Origin: Hymenobacter cavernae | Lineage (GTDB): Bacteria; Bacteroidota; Bacteroidia; Cytophagales; Hymenobacteraceae | Assembly: GCF_014641455.1 (NCBI RefSeq) | Contig: NZ_BMHT01000002.1 | Span: 828,605 to 892,604 of the forward strand | Direction: 5' to 3' | Length of the DNA stretch: 64,000 bases | In this document: one piece after another, positions 35,191-43,506 of the stretch | Numbering within the stretch: position 1 is the first letter of the stretch | How the letters are laid out: every line of letters begins with the position of its first letter | Program-made: the position numbers and the translations under genes | The notes under the pieces: model-generated | Seen by the model: only the letters and a program-made list of their open reading frames with translations | Database searches by the model: none | Told to the model about the DNA's origin: nothing

Positions 35191-37965
35191 CTAGAACTTG
35201 AAGTTGTAGGTGAGCGTCGGGATGGGGCGACCGAAGATGGAGAGCTTGTAGCCCCGGATCTGCCCGTTTTCCGACTTAAAGTACACCGAATAAGGATTTT
35301 GCCGCCCGGTCAGGTTGTACACACCTAGGGTCCAGGAGCTGTGGGCTAGCTTTTTCACCTTGTGGTTGCCTTCGATATTCAGAGCTAGGTCGGCGCGGTA
35401 GTAGTCGGGTACGCGGTAGGCATTGCGGTCGGAGTAGTACACGCGCAATGAATTAGCTATGTAGTATTTCGCTAAGGGCAGCGTGATAGGGCGGCCCGTG
35501 CTATAGGTGAAGTTCAGGGAAGAGCTGAAGCGCCGGCTGAAGCGGTAGTTACCGATCAGGGTGAAATCGTGGGGTTTGTCGAAGTTGCTGGGGTAGTAGC
35601 GGCCGCCATTGATCCTATCGGCCGGGGTGCCGGCGTTCACCCGCACCAGCGAGCGGGAATAGGTGTAGCTCACCCAGCCGTTGATCTTGCCCGTCAGCTT
35701 CTTTACCAGCACTTCCACGCCGTAAGCCTTGCCCTGCGCATTCACGATGTCCGTCTCGATGTGATGGTTCAGGATGAGCGTGGCGCCGCTCTTATAATCC
35801 ACGAAGTCGTGCAGCGATTTGTAGTAGGTTTCTACCGACGCCTCGATGGTATTTGCCCGGAAGTTGTGGTAGTAGCCAATGGAGTACTGGTCGCCGACCT
35901 GCGGGCGGATGTTAGCGTCGCTGAGCTTCCAGATGTCGGCCGGCGACACGGACGCGGTGTTGGAAAGCTGGTGGATGTACTGCCGAGTACGGTTATAGCT
36001 AGCTTTCACCGACGAGTTGTCCGTCAGGCCGTAGCGCAACGACATCCGATATTCCGGCCCGTGGTACGTGGCCAATACCTTGCCCGAGCCGTAGCGCACC
36101 GTATCCATAATACTGGTTTCGGTGCGCGATACGCCCGGCGTGTACTGGTACACGTCGCGCGGACCTAGGGCATTGAAGAGTGAGTAGCGCAACCCGAGCG
36201 AAAGCGAAAGGCGCTGGGTGAAATCAATCCGGTCGGAAGCATAAATTGCGCTTTCCACGGCTTGCTCGCGGGCCAGGATATCGGGAGCTATTAGAGAATT
36301 TTCACCATTCGGGGTCAGGCTGCCGGGCGAGATGTTGTAGACCAGCGAGCTAACCCCAAAATCAACGGTGTGCTTGGAGCTGGGGAAGTAGCTGAAATCG
36401 GCTTGCAGGCTGGTTTGCTTGATACCGTATTTCAGCCGCGAAGCATTGACCGGGTTTTTCTCGCTCGTGATGTCGTAGGCGTAGTGGCTGTAAGCACCGG
36501 TCAAGACGCTGTAGAGCTTGTTGTTGAAGTTGTGCTGCCACTTCAAGCTAGCTGTCTGATTGCGATACTGATACGTCGTGTCGCTGGCGAGCCGGAACCG
36601 GTCGGCGCTGAGGTAGCCGGTGAGGTAGAGCGAGTTTTTCTCGTTCAGCTGATGGCTGATGTTGGCGCTGATGTCATAGAAAGACGCCGCGCTTTGCCGA
36701 AACGAGTTGTTCGACAAGCGGTGCAAAATCCAGTCGGAATAGCTGGTGCGGGCGCTGATGATGAAGGCGCTTTTGTCTTTGATGATCGGTCCTTCGAAGG
36801 TGATGCGGCTGGTGAGCGGCCCGATGCCGCCCGAGCCGGAAAACTTCTTCTTGTTGCCCTCGCGCGTCTTTATTTCCAGCACCGACGACAAGCGTCCGCC
36901 GTATTTGGCCGGAATAGCGCTCTTGTACAGCTCCACCGATTGCAAAATATCGGGGTTGAAGGCCGAGAAGAAGCCAAACAAATGCGACGGATTGTAGATG
37001 GTGGTGCCGTTGAACAGAATCAGGTTCTGGTCGGTGGCGCCGCCGCGCACGTTGAGGCCGGTGCTGCCTTCTCCCACCGATTTCACACCGGGCAGCGTGA
37101 GCACCACCCGCAGAATGTCGGTTTCGCCGAAGGCAGTGGGCACCTGACGCAAGGTCTTGATGTCCAGCTTTTCCAGGCCCATCTGCATGCCCGATACGTT
37201 CTTGTCCTTTTCAGCCTCAATTACCACTTCCTTCAGTGGCGTAATGTCTTCTTCCACCTCTATTTCCAGCTTGCCATCGCCTTGCAGAATCACCTGGCGC
37301 CGGGTGTTCTTGATGCCGATGCCGCGGATTTTCAGGTCGTATCGCCCGGCGGGCACCGTGAGCGAGTAGTAGCCAAACTGATCGGTGCTGGTGCCCACCG
37401 ACGGCGCTTCGGAGTAGATGGTGGCGCCGATTACCGGCTCCCCCGATTTCAGCTCGCGGATGTGACCGGCTAGCGTCACTTTGCCGCCGCGCACGCTGCC
37501 GCTACCGATTTCATACAGTTTGGCTTCGGCTTCGCGCACGTAGCGCGAGCGGCCCGGCGCACTGGCGGGCGCTTTCTCGGTAGTGCGGGCATTGTTAGCT
37601 AGGTTGCCTTCCCTTTCCGAGCGGAAAAAGCTATCGGGTAAGCTAGGTTCCAGCGTGACGCCGGCTGTAACGAAAACCCGGTTCTCGTCGTCGATGGCGA
37701 AGTGAAAGGGCGTGTTTTGCAGGGCGCGCTCCAGGGCAGTGCGCACCGGCACATCCTGCGCTTGCAGCGTAATAAAAAGGCTGTCGACGGCGGCGGGGTT
37801 GAAGTAGAAGCGCAGCTTGGTCTGGGCCTCTAGCTGGCTGGCAAACTGCTCGAACGGTACGTGGCTGAAGTTGCCGCTGATGGTTTTCTCTGCTTGCTGC
37901 CCATTGCTCGTGAGGCTAGCCAGGAGGAATAATAAAAAGACAAACCAGGAATAGAGATGCTTCAT
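35191..37965 (-). CDS. TonB-dependent receptor with STN and carboxypeptidase-like domains
   Basis: A 924-residue outer-membrane receptor. Signal peptide residues 1-22 (ends SNGQ). An STN (secretin/TonB short N-terminal) domain at ~30-105 (SHVPFEQFASQLEAQTKLRF, TALERALQNTPFHF) is normally used for signalling to an anti-sigma factor, but no sigma/anti-sigma gene is adjacent. A carboxypeptidase-D regulatory-like domain follows at ~165-245 (LAGHIRELKSGEPVIGATIY). The plug (~265-385) contains GVKSVGEGSTGLNVRGGATDQNLIL, the rest is a 22-strand barrel ending in YNFKF. Zero spacing to DUF4249 paralogue 1 downstream; 50 bases after a small secreted protein upstream. Substrate unknown. Confidence 0.93.
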   Translation of the reverse strand: MKHLYSWFVFLLFLLASLTSNGQQAEKTISGNFSHVPFEQFASQLEAQTKLRFYFNPAAVDSLFITLQAQDVPVRTALERALQNTPFHFAIDDENRVFVTAGVTLEPSLPDSFFRSEREGNLANNARTTEKAPASAPGRSRYVREAEAKLYEIGSGSVRGGKVTLAGHIRELKSGEPVIGATIYSEAPSVGTSTDQFGYYSLTVPAGRYDLKIRGIGIKNTRRQVILQGDGKLEIEVEEDITPLKEVVIEAEKDKNVSGMQMGLEKLDIKTLRQVPTAFGETDILRVVLTLPGVKSVGEGSTGLNVRGGATDQNLILFNGTTIYNPSHLFGFFSAFNPDILQSVELYKSAIPAKYGGRLSSVLEIKTREGNKKKFSGSGGIGPLTSRITFEGPIIKDKSAFIISARTSYSDWILHRLSNNSFRQSAASFYDISANISHQLNEKNSLYLTGYLSADRFRLASDTTYQYRNQTASLKWQHNFNNKLYSVLTGAYSHYAYDITSEKNPVNASRLKYGIKQTSLQADFSYFPSSKHTVDFGVSSLVYNISPGSLTPNGENSLIAPDILAREQAVESAIYASDRIDFTQRLSLSLGLRYSLFNALGPRDVYQYTPGVSRTETSIMDTVRYGSGKVLATYHGPEYRMSLRYGLTDNSSVKASYNRTRQYIHQLSNTASVSPADIWKLSDANIRPQVGDQYSIGYYHNFRANTIEASVETYYKSLHDFVDYKSGATLILNHHIETDIVNAQGKAYGVEVLVKKLTGKINGWVSYTYSRSLVRVNAGTPADRINGGRYYPSNFDKPHDFTLIGNYRFSRRFSSSLNFTYSTGRPITLPLAKYYIANSLRVYYSDRNAYRVPDYYRADLALNIEGNHKVKKLAHSSWTLGVYNLTGRQNPYSVYFKSENGQIRGYKLSIFGRPIPTLTYNFKF

Positions 37966-38015
37966 AAAGTGGCTGGCACAACGGAAAGAATAGGACTTTG
38001 ACCTAGGTAGCCGCG

Positions 38016-38768
38016 CTATTGCGGAGCCAAGCCAGCATAGTAGCGGGTAAGCTGCACAATATCGGCCTCGCGGCGGGCCTTCTTGAACTTCAGCTTGTTA
38101 TCCTGAATATACTTCTGTACCTCCTTGCCGCGGTCGGCGAATAGCTTGGTGACGGAGCGCTTCTTATTGACGGCATAATACACACCGGCTTTCCGGATGA
38201 ATAGCCGATCAGCCGGAATAAACTCGACATTGACCGTGCCCTGATCTATCTTCTCCTGAATGCGTTTGGCCCGCTTGGCAATCAGCTGGGTGCTGCTGTC
38301 GACCAGCACTTCGTAGTACCCGGTGCTGAGCAGGTTGGCGGCCGTGCTGTCGAACGTCATGCGCACAAAACGTTGGCTGCCAATAGTAAAAGAGCGGACG
38401 TTCTCGTTAATTAGGCGCAACGTAAGCGGGCTGGTAGCGTGCTGAAGCACAACCTGGCCAAGCACGACATCATAACCTAGGTTTAGCTCCGTGAACTGAT
38501 GGTCGTTGTAATCGACGCTGCCGGGCAGCCTGTCGGGCGACAGAAAAAACTGGTGACCCGTGCGCTTCGCGTAGCGCTTGGCGTAGTCGATGTATTCGGG
38601 GCCGTTGTAGAGTTGCGGGTGCCCCTTGAAAGCCGCATTGTACTGCTGCTGCGCGGTGCTGAGGGCGGCGGCGAGCGGCGCGTTGGCCGTTTGCCCCAGG
38701 GCTGATTGGCTACCCGCAAGCGTACCCAGCAGAAGGAGCAAGCCAACAGTGATATTACGAATTTTCAT
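38016..38768 (-). CDS. Small secreted protein, first gene of the TonB/DUF4249 operon
   Basis: A 250-residue protein with signal peptide (MKIRNITVGLLLLLGTLAGS, ends SALGQ). The motifs NGPEYIDYAKRYAKRTGHQFF and RKAGVYYAVNKKRSVTKLFADRGKEVQKYIQDNKLKFKK recur in proteins coded beside STN TonB receptors of Bacteroidota. Charged C-terminal helix. Function unknown; probable periplasmic accessory protein. It is 50 bases upstream of the receptor and likely in the same transcript. Confidence 0.78.
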   Translation of the reverse strand: MKIRNITVGLLLLLGTLAGSQSALGQTANAPLAAALSTAQQQYNAAFKGHPQLYNGPEYIDYAKRYAKRTGHQFFLSPDRLPGSVDYNDHQFTELNLGYDVVLGQVVLQHATSPLTLRLINENVRSFTIGSQRFVRMTFDSTAANLLSTGYYEVLVDSSTQLIAKRAKRIQEKIDQGTVNVEFIPADRLFIRKAGVYYAVNKKRSVTKLFADRGKEVQKYIQDNKLKFKKARREADIVQLTRYYAGLAPQ

Positions 38769-38999
38769 CAGGGTAGATAGAGGAACGCTGGCTATGTGAT
38801 GACGAAGGAATAGATGCGTGACTATGAACTATATAGCAGCTAAAAATAAATCTGTGGCATGGGCAGCGGGTGGCCCGCAGCATGCCGCTATAATTATAAG
38901 ATATCTTAGAACGCTAAATGTATGAAAGTGATTAGACTGTAGAACTATGCCCTTAACGAAATGCACTTTTTGTTATTTGAGTTGAGGCTACCCAGGCTG

Positions 39000-39130
39000 G
39001 CGAAGTACTGTAGGAACGCGCCACGGCGCGTTCTGGTCCGGGCGACGTGCCCACAGAAGGTGCGAAGCGGCATCGTTCAACAACGGCCCACGACGAACGC
39101 GCCGTGGCGCGTTCCTACAGTACTTCGACC
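39000..39130. repeat. Dispersed ~125-bp repeat, copy B
   Basis: Ends read GAAGTACTGTAGGAACGCGC and GCGTTCCTACAGTACTTC, so the element has long inverted termini, each also palindromic. Its reverse complement matches the element at 13303-13437, including CTGTGGGCACGTCGC, GGCGCGTTCGTCGTG and AGAACGCGCCGTGGCGCG. The rest of 38769-39214 is AT-rich and shows no gene. Confidence 0.75.
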
Positions 39131-39214
39131 GCGCCGCTGGCTACCTAGGTTCGGTTCAGAGAATCTGGGCCGGAAGTCAACACCCGGCTACGCGTCCGCG
39201 TACAGCGTCAGGGT

Positions 39215-39835
39215 ATGCGCTACATCTCCCTCGACCTTGAAATGACCGGCGGCAACCCCGAGCGGCACCAGATTATTGAATTGGCCGCCGTGGTGGAAGA
39301 TACCAAACACCTGCGCCCGCTGGCCGAGCTACCTAGCTTTCGGCGCCTCGTGCGCCACCCCGAATACGTGGGCACGGCCGGCGCTCTGGCCCTGAATGCG
39401 CGCCTGCTGGAAGAGCTGTCCCAGAAAGGACCAAACCCAGAATGCTGCACGGCCGGGGAACTGCTGCCGCAGCTGCGCGAGTTTCTGCTGGCGCAAGGCT
39501 TCAAGCCGGATAAGAAAGACTGCGTAAGCGTGACGATGGCCGGCAAAAACATAGCGTCGTTCGATCTGCTGTTTTTGCGGCAGCTGCCGGGCTGGGGCAC
39601 CTTGGTACGGGCCGAGCCGGCCATGCTCGACCCCGCCGCCTTCTACCTGAACTGGCGAAAAGATAACCGCCTGCCCACCATGACCATCTGCAAGGCGCGC
39701 GCCCATTTCGCCGACCAGACGGTGGCGCACCAGGCCCTGGCCGATGCCTTGGATGTTATTCAGCTGCTGCGGCCTTTCTACGAGCTACCGCTGTATCAGC
39801 AGCTGCCCGCCGCCCCGGCAGAAGAAGCGGAGTGA
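39215..39835 (+). CDS. DEDDh 3'-5' exonuclease, oligoribonuclease/DnaQ-like
   Basis: A 206-residue protein beginning MRYISLDLEMTGGNPE: exo motif I (Asp7, Glu9). GKNIASFDLLFL gives the exo II Asp, and VAHQALADALDVIQLL gives the His and Asp of a DEDDh active site. Such proteins trim short RNA or single-stranded DNA; Bacteroidota often lack a classical Orn, so a role in nanoRNA or DNA end processing is possible. A repeat element lies on each side, no operon partner. Confidence 0.88.
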   Translation: MRYISLDLEMTGGNPERHQIIELAAVVEDTKHLRPLAELPSFRRLVRHPEYVGTAGALALNARLLEELSQKGPNPECCTAGELLPQLREFLLAQGFKPDKKDCVSVTMAGKNIASFDLLFLRQLPGWGTLVRAEPAMLDPAAFYLNWRKDNRLPTMTICKARAHFADQTVAHQALADALDVIQLLRPFYELPLYQQLPAAPAEEAE

Positions 39836-39894
39836 GCGGAGCTAGGTTGGGGTTCTTGGTAGGATTAAGTCAGGCGAGCTTGGTCCCAATGGGG

Positions 39895-40005
39895 CAGCAT
39901 ATCGGTAAGGAAAAGCGCTATATAGAAACGACCCAGTCCCAGCGAGGCGGCACCGGTCGTTTAAACCTAGGTGTCGCCCCGCTGGGACTGGGTCATTTGG
40001 GACGC
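39895..40005. repeat. Dispersed intergenic inverted repeat, family 2 copy B
   Basis: Arms GACCCAGTCCCAGCGAGGC near 39929 and CGCCCCGCTGGGACTGGGTC near 39975 pair with a few mismatches; ACCGGTCGTTTAAAC and an ACCTAGGT lie in the loop. Similar to the element at 9960-10085 in arm sequence and order. Confidence 0.5.
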
Positions 40006-40070
40006 GAAAGAGAAGGCAAAAAGGACGGATCGGCTATCTGGTAAAAGCACCTTTCCCTCCTATAAAAAGT

Positions 40071-40082
40071 GCAAACGATTGC
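40071..40082 (+). promoter_or_regulatory. Putative LacI-type operator and promoter before the mutarotase
   Basis: GCAAACGATTGC differs by two bases from the site next to the LacI gene (GCAAACGTTTGT at 45834-45845) and by one from a perfect palindrome. It overlaps TTG at 40079-40081, which is spaced 20 bases from TACTTTAC at 40102-40109, a usable -33/-7 pair. The leader to the ATG at 40347 would be ~235 bases, which is long. No other feature is seen in 40110-40346 apart from one palindrome at ~40193. Confidence 0.45.
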
Positions 40083-40346
40083 GGCATTGAGCAGGAATTT
40101 ATACTTTACCGTCCCATTACCTACAACAAGCCGCATTAGCTTCGGAAAAGGGCAGTAAGCAACTGCCTGCCCGAAGAACTGCTGCGGCCCTGAACCTAGG
40201 TATAACCTTTAAAAAGCCCAAACAAAGAAGTTGCTACAACCTGCTGCCTGGTCCATCTTGGTCTGCTCTGATGCGGATGTAACCGGCGACAGGCTAGGTA
40301 CTTAGCGCGTCTTCCAACCTAACCTTATCTTATTCTTTTCTCCTCC

Positions 40347-41561
40347 ATGACCGTTTTTCATCGCTCCGGAATCCTGACCGGGGGCTTGGCCGGCTTGCTT
40401 ATGCTCGCCGCCTGCGACCAAAAGAAGCCCGCCGACCAGGCCGGTACCAGCACCAGCGCTACTGCCGACTCAACCCAAACTTCTACCACTTCTTCATCGA
40501 ACATGCCAACCTCAGCCTCCTTCGGCAAAACGACCGATGGGCAGGAGGTGCAGCTCTACACGCTCACCAACGCCCATGGCCTGAAAGCTACAATTACGAA
40601 TTATGGCGGCACCGTCACGAGCCTGCTGGTGCCCGACAAGCAAGGCAAGCTAGGCAACATTGTATTGGGCTTCGACAACGTGAGCGGCTACCAGAGCCCC
40701 GCGTTTGTGAAAGCCGGTCCGTATTTCGGCGCCCTGATCGGCCGCTACGGCAACCGCATCAAGGGTGGCAAGTTCACGGTAGACGGCAAAGAGTACACGC
40801 TGGCCAAGAACAACGGTCCGAACACGCTGCATGGCGGCCTGAAAGGCTACGACAAAGTGGTGTGGCAAGCCGAGCCGGGCTCATCTTCCGACGGCCAGAC
40901 GCTGAAGCTGACCTACCTGAGCAAGGACGGCGAGGAAGGCTTCCCCGGCAACCTCAACGTGACGGTGGTGTACACGCTCACCAACAACGACGAGCTGAAG
41001 ATTGACTACGCCGCCACCACCGACAAGGCCACGCCCGTCAACCTGACCAACCACAGCTACTTCAACCTAGGTTACGGCCAGGACAAAGACGTGCTGAGCC
41101 ACGAAGTGACACTGCCCGCCGACCGCTACACAGTAGTAGACAAGGATCTGATTCCGACCGGCGAGCTGAAGCCGGTGAAAGGCACCCCCTTCGACTTCAC
41201 CACGGCGCACACTATCGGCGAGCGGATTGCGCAGGTGCCCGGCGGCTACGACCACAACTGGGTATTGAATAACGCCGGCGGCAATGGTCTGCACCTGGCG
41301 GCTACGGTGTACGAGCCTACCTCCGGCCGCACCCTGGAAACGATGACCACCGAGCCCGGCGTGCAGTTTTATACTGGCAACTTCCTCGATGGCTCGCTCA
41401 AAGGCACCGGCGATGTGACCTACGGCAAGCACTATGGCTTCTGCCTGGAAACCCAGCACTTCCCCGATTCGCCCAACCAGCCGACGTTCCCAAGCACGAT
41501 CCTGAAGCCCGGAGACACGCTGCACTCCACCACGGTTTACCGCTTCGGCGTGCGCAAGTAG
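40347..41561 (+). CDS. galM: Aldose 1-epimerase (galactose mutarotase), lipoprotein form
   Basis: A 404-residue protein with lipobox LAAC near residue 28 and a Ser/Thr-rich linker, then a complete galactose mutarotase domain: NAHGLKATITNYGGTVTSLL, FGALIGRYGNRIKGGKF, NTLHGGLKGYDKVVW, PVNLTNHSYFNL with the catalytic-base-side His, YDHNWVLN, and FCLETQHFPDSPNQP with the catalytic Glu. It interconverts alpha and beta anomers. The lipoprotein leader puts it in the periplasm or at a membrane surface rather than the cytosol. It precedes the symporter gene by 142 bases, same strand, likely one transcript. Confidence 0.93.
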   Translation: MTVFHRSGILTGGLAGLLMLAACDQKKPADQAGTSTSATADSTQTSTTSSSNMPTSASFGKTTDGQEVQLYTLTNAHGLKATITNYGGTVTSLLVPDKQGKLGNIVLGFDNVSGYQSPAFVKAGPYFGALIGRYGNRIKGGKFTVDGKEYTLAKNNGPNTLHGGLKGYDKVVWQAEPGSSSDGQTLKLTYLSKDGEEGFPGNLNVTVVYTLTNNDELKIDYAATTDKATPVNLTNHSYFNLGYGQDKDVLSHEVTLPADRYTVVDKDLIPTGELKPVKGTPFDFTTAHTIGERIAQVPGGYDHNWVLNNAGGNGLHLAATVYEPTSGRTLETMTTEPGVQFYTGNFLDGSLKGTGDVTYGKHYGFCLETQHFPDSPNQPTFPSTILKPGDTLHSTTVYRFGVRK

Positions 41562-41703
41562 CGCCTAAAAACAGTTAAGTTTGACTGCTACTGGCTGGCT
41601 CCTCAAAAGCTAGGTCATGGTCCTCATTCATCTTCCAGCTACTACTTCCACTCCTTGCTTTCTAACGCCGATGGTGGGCCGGCCCCAATGACCCTCCTGT
41701 TCA

Positions 41704-43380
41704 ATGAATAAACTCGCAACCCTTGATTACATCGTATTCTTCGTCTACTTCATTATAGTAGCGAGTTACGGTATATGGATTTACCTACGCAAAACGGGCC
41801 ATGATGGCACGATGGAAGGTGACTCCAAAGATTACTTCCTGGCGGAGGGCTCCCTGACTTGGTGGGCTATTGGCTCGTCGCTCATCGCCTCCAATATCTC
41901 AGCTGAACAGTTTGTGGCAATGGCTGGCTCGGGCTTCAAGATGGGCCTTGCTATTGCAGCCTACGAGTGGATGGCGGCCGTCACGCTAATCATTGTAGGA
42001 ACGTTCTTCATACCAGTGTACCTGAAGAACCACATCTTCACGATGCCGCAATTCCTGCACCAGCGCTATAATGGCACGGTAGCCATGATTATGGCCATTT
42101 TCTGGCTGGCGCTGTACGTAGTCGTCAACCTGACCTCTATTCTCTACCTAGGTGCTATTGCTGCCAGCAGCGTTTCGGGCCTGAATATCGACGTCTGCAT
42201 CTATGGACTTGCCATCTGCGCCGTGATTATCACGTTGGGAGGCATGAAGGTTATCGGCTTCACCGATGTTATTCAGGTGTTCTTCCTGATTCTGGGTGGC
42301 TTGGCTACCACGTACTTAGCGCTCAACCTAGTAGCCGAGCATTACGGTACAACTGGAGCAATAAATGGGTTTAACCTGCTCACTTCGCAGGCCAACGACC
42401 ACTTCCACATGATTCTGGACCGGAACAATCCCAACTACATCGACCTGCCAGGGATGACGGTGCTGCTCGGCGGCCTCTGGATTGTGAACCTCAACTACTG
42501 GGGCTGCAACCAGTACATTACGCAGCGCGCCCTGGGTGCTGACCTGCCCACGGCTCGTGGCGGCTTGCTCTTCGCAGCTTTCCTGAAGATTATGATGCCC
42601 GTAATCGTGGTGTTGCCTGGCATCGCAGCCTTCGTACTCTTCAAGCAAAATGTGTTTGGTTCAGAAATGATGTTGGACGGAAAAGTAGCACCCGACCGTG
42701 CTTACCCAGTGCTACTCAACATCTTGCCAGTAGGCTTGAAAGGTCTGTCGTTTGCGGCACTCGTGGCCGCCGTAGTGGCTTCGCTGGCCGGTAAAGCCAA
42801 CTCTATCGCCACGATTTTCACCCTCGACATTTACAAGAAAGTCCTCAACAAGAACGCTTCGGAGAAGAAGATGGTAGCCGTGGGTAAAATCTCGGTGGTG
42901 GTAGCCATGCTGCTCGGCATCTTGCTCGCTCCGCACTTGGGCATTGAAAAGGGCGGTTTTACCTACATTCAGGAGTACACGGGCTTCGTGTCGCCGGGTA
43001 TTTTTGCCATGTTCATCCTAGGTTTCTTCTGGAAGAAAGCTACGTCGGCGGCTGCGCTGTTTGCCACTATTGGCGGCTTCCTGCTTTCGGTATTGCTCAA
43101 GTTCCTACCCATCATGATGGATCTGTCGTTCTTGTCGCCGCTAGGTTTCGCCGTGCCGGTTAATGGGGTGTACGAAATCCCGTTCCTAGACCGCATGGGC
43201 TTCGTGTTCATCTTCTGTGTTCTCGGTATGATCCTTATTAGCCTTGTTCAGACTAGCCAGGGCGTAAAAACCAATGGCCTCGAAATCGACAGCAGCATGT
43301 TCCGCACCAACCGCAGCTTCGCTATCGGCTCCGTTATCGTGCTGATTATTGTTACGGCGCTCTACACGTTCTACTGGTAA
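41704..43380 (+). CDS. Sodium:sugar symporter, vSGLT-like (SSS family)
   Basis: A 558-residue inner-membrane transporter with about 14 membrane helices. It matches Vibrio vSGLT closely in SLIASNISAEQFVAMAGSGF and AAYEWMAAVTLIIVGTFF, which contain residues equivalent to the galactose-binding Gln69 and Glu88, and in LNYWGCNQYITQRAL (Asn260 and Tyr263 region). TDVIQVFFLILGGLATTY is another vSGLT block. Likely substrate is galactose or glucose, by Na+ symport. Adjacent mutarotase and GH42 genes support galactose. The loop after helix 8 is similar to vSGLT in length. Confidence 0.92.
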   Translation: MNKLATLDYIVFFVYFIIVASYGIWIYLRKTGHDGTMEGDSKDYFLAEGSLTWWAIGSSLIASNISAEQFVAMAGSGFKMGLAIAAYEWMAAVTLIIVGTFFIPVYLKNHIFTMPQFLHQRYNGTVAMIMAIFWLALYVVVNLTSILYLGAIAASSVSGLNIDVCIYGLAICAVIITLGGMKVIGFTDVIQVFFLILGGLATTYLALNLVAEHYGTTGAINGFNLLTSQANDHFHMILDRNNPNYIDLPGMTVLLGGLWIVNLNYWGCNQYITQRALGADLPTARGGLLFAAFLKIMMPVIVVLPGIAAFVLFKQNVFGSEMMLDGKVAPDRAYPVLLNILPVGLKGLSFAALVAAVVASLAGKANSIATIFTLDIYKKVLNKNASEKKMVAVGKISVVVAMLLGILLAPHLGIEKGGFTYIQEYTGFVSPGIFAMFILGFFWKKATSAAALFATIGGFLLSVLLKFLPIMMDLSFLSPLGFAVPVNGVYEIPFLDRMGFVFIFCVLGMILISLVQTSQGVKTNGLEIDSSMFRTNRSFAIGSVIVLIIVTALYTFYW

Positions 43381-43405
43381 GCCTAGCTTTTAGGTCCTCC
43401 GATGT

Positions 43406-43439
43406 AAAAGCCCCGCTTGCTTCCGCAGGCGGGGCTTTT
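43406..43439. terminator. Convergent terminator after the symporter
   Basis: 15-bp stem (43406-43420 with 43425-43439, one G-U pair) with 4-base loop, followed by TTTTTG. It separates the symporter gene from the convergent beta-galactosidase gene. Confidence 0.8.
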
Positions 43440-43506
43440 TGTTGGTAGAGCTTGTAGCACGAAGCTCCGGCTTGGCTTACGCCTTCCTGCGGGTCGTTCT
43501 ACAGGC

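Noticed and set aside
36370..37473. Long plus-strand reading frame opposite the STN TonB receptor
   Set aside because: High-GC shadow of the real gene: no start context, no recognisable domain, while the other strand encodes a complete receptor.
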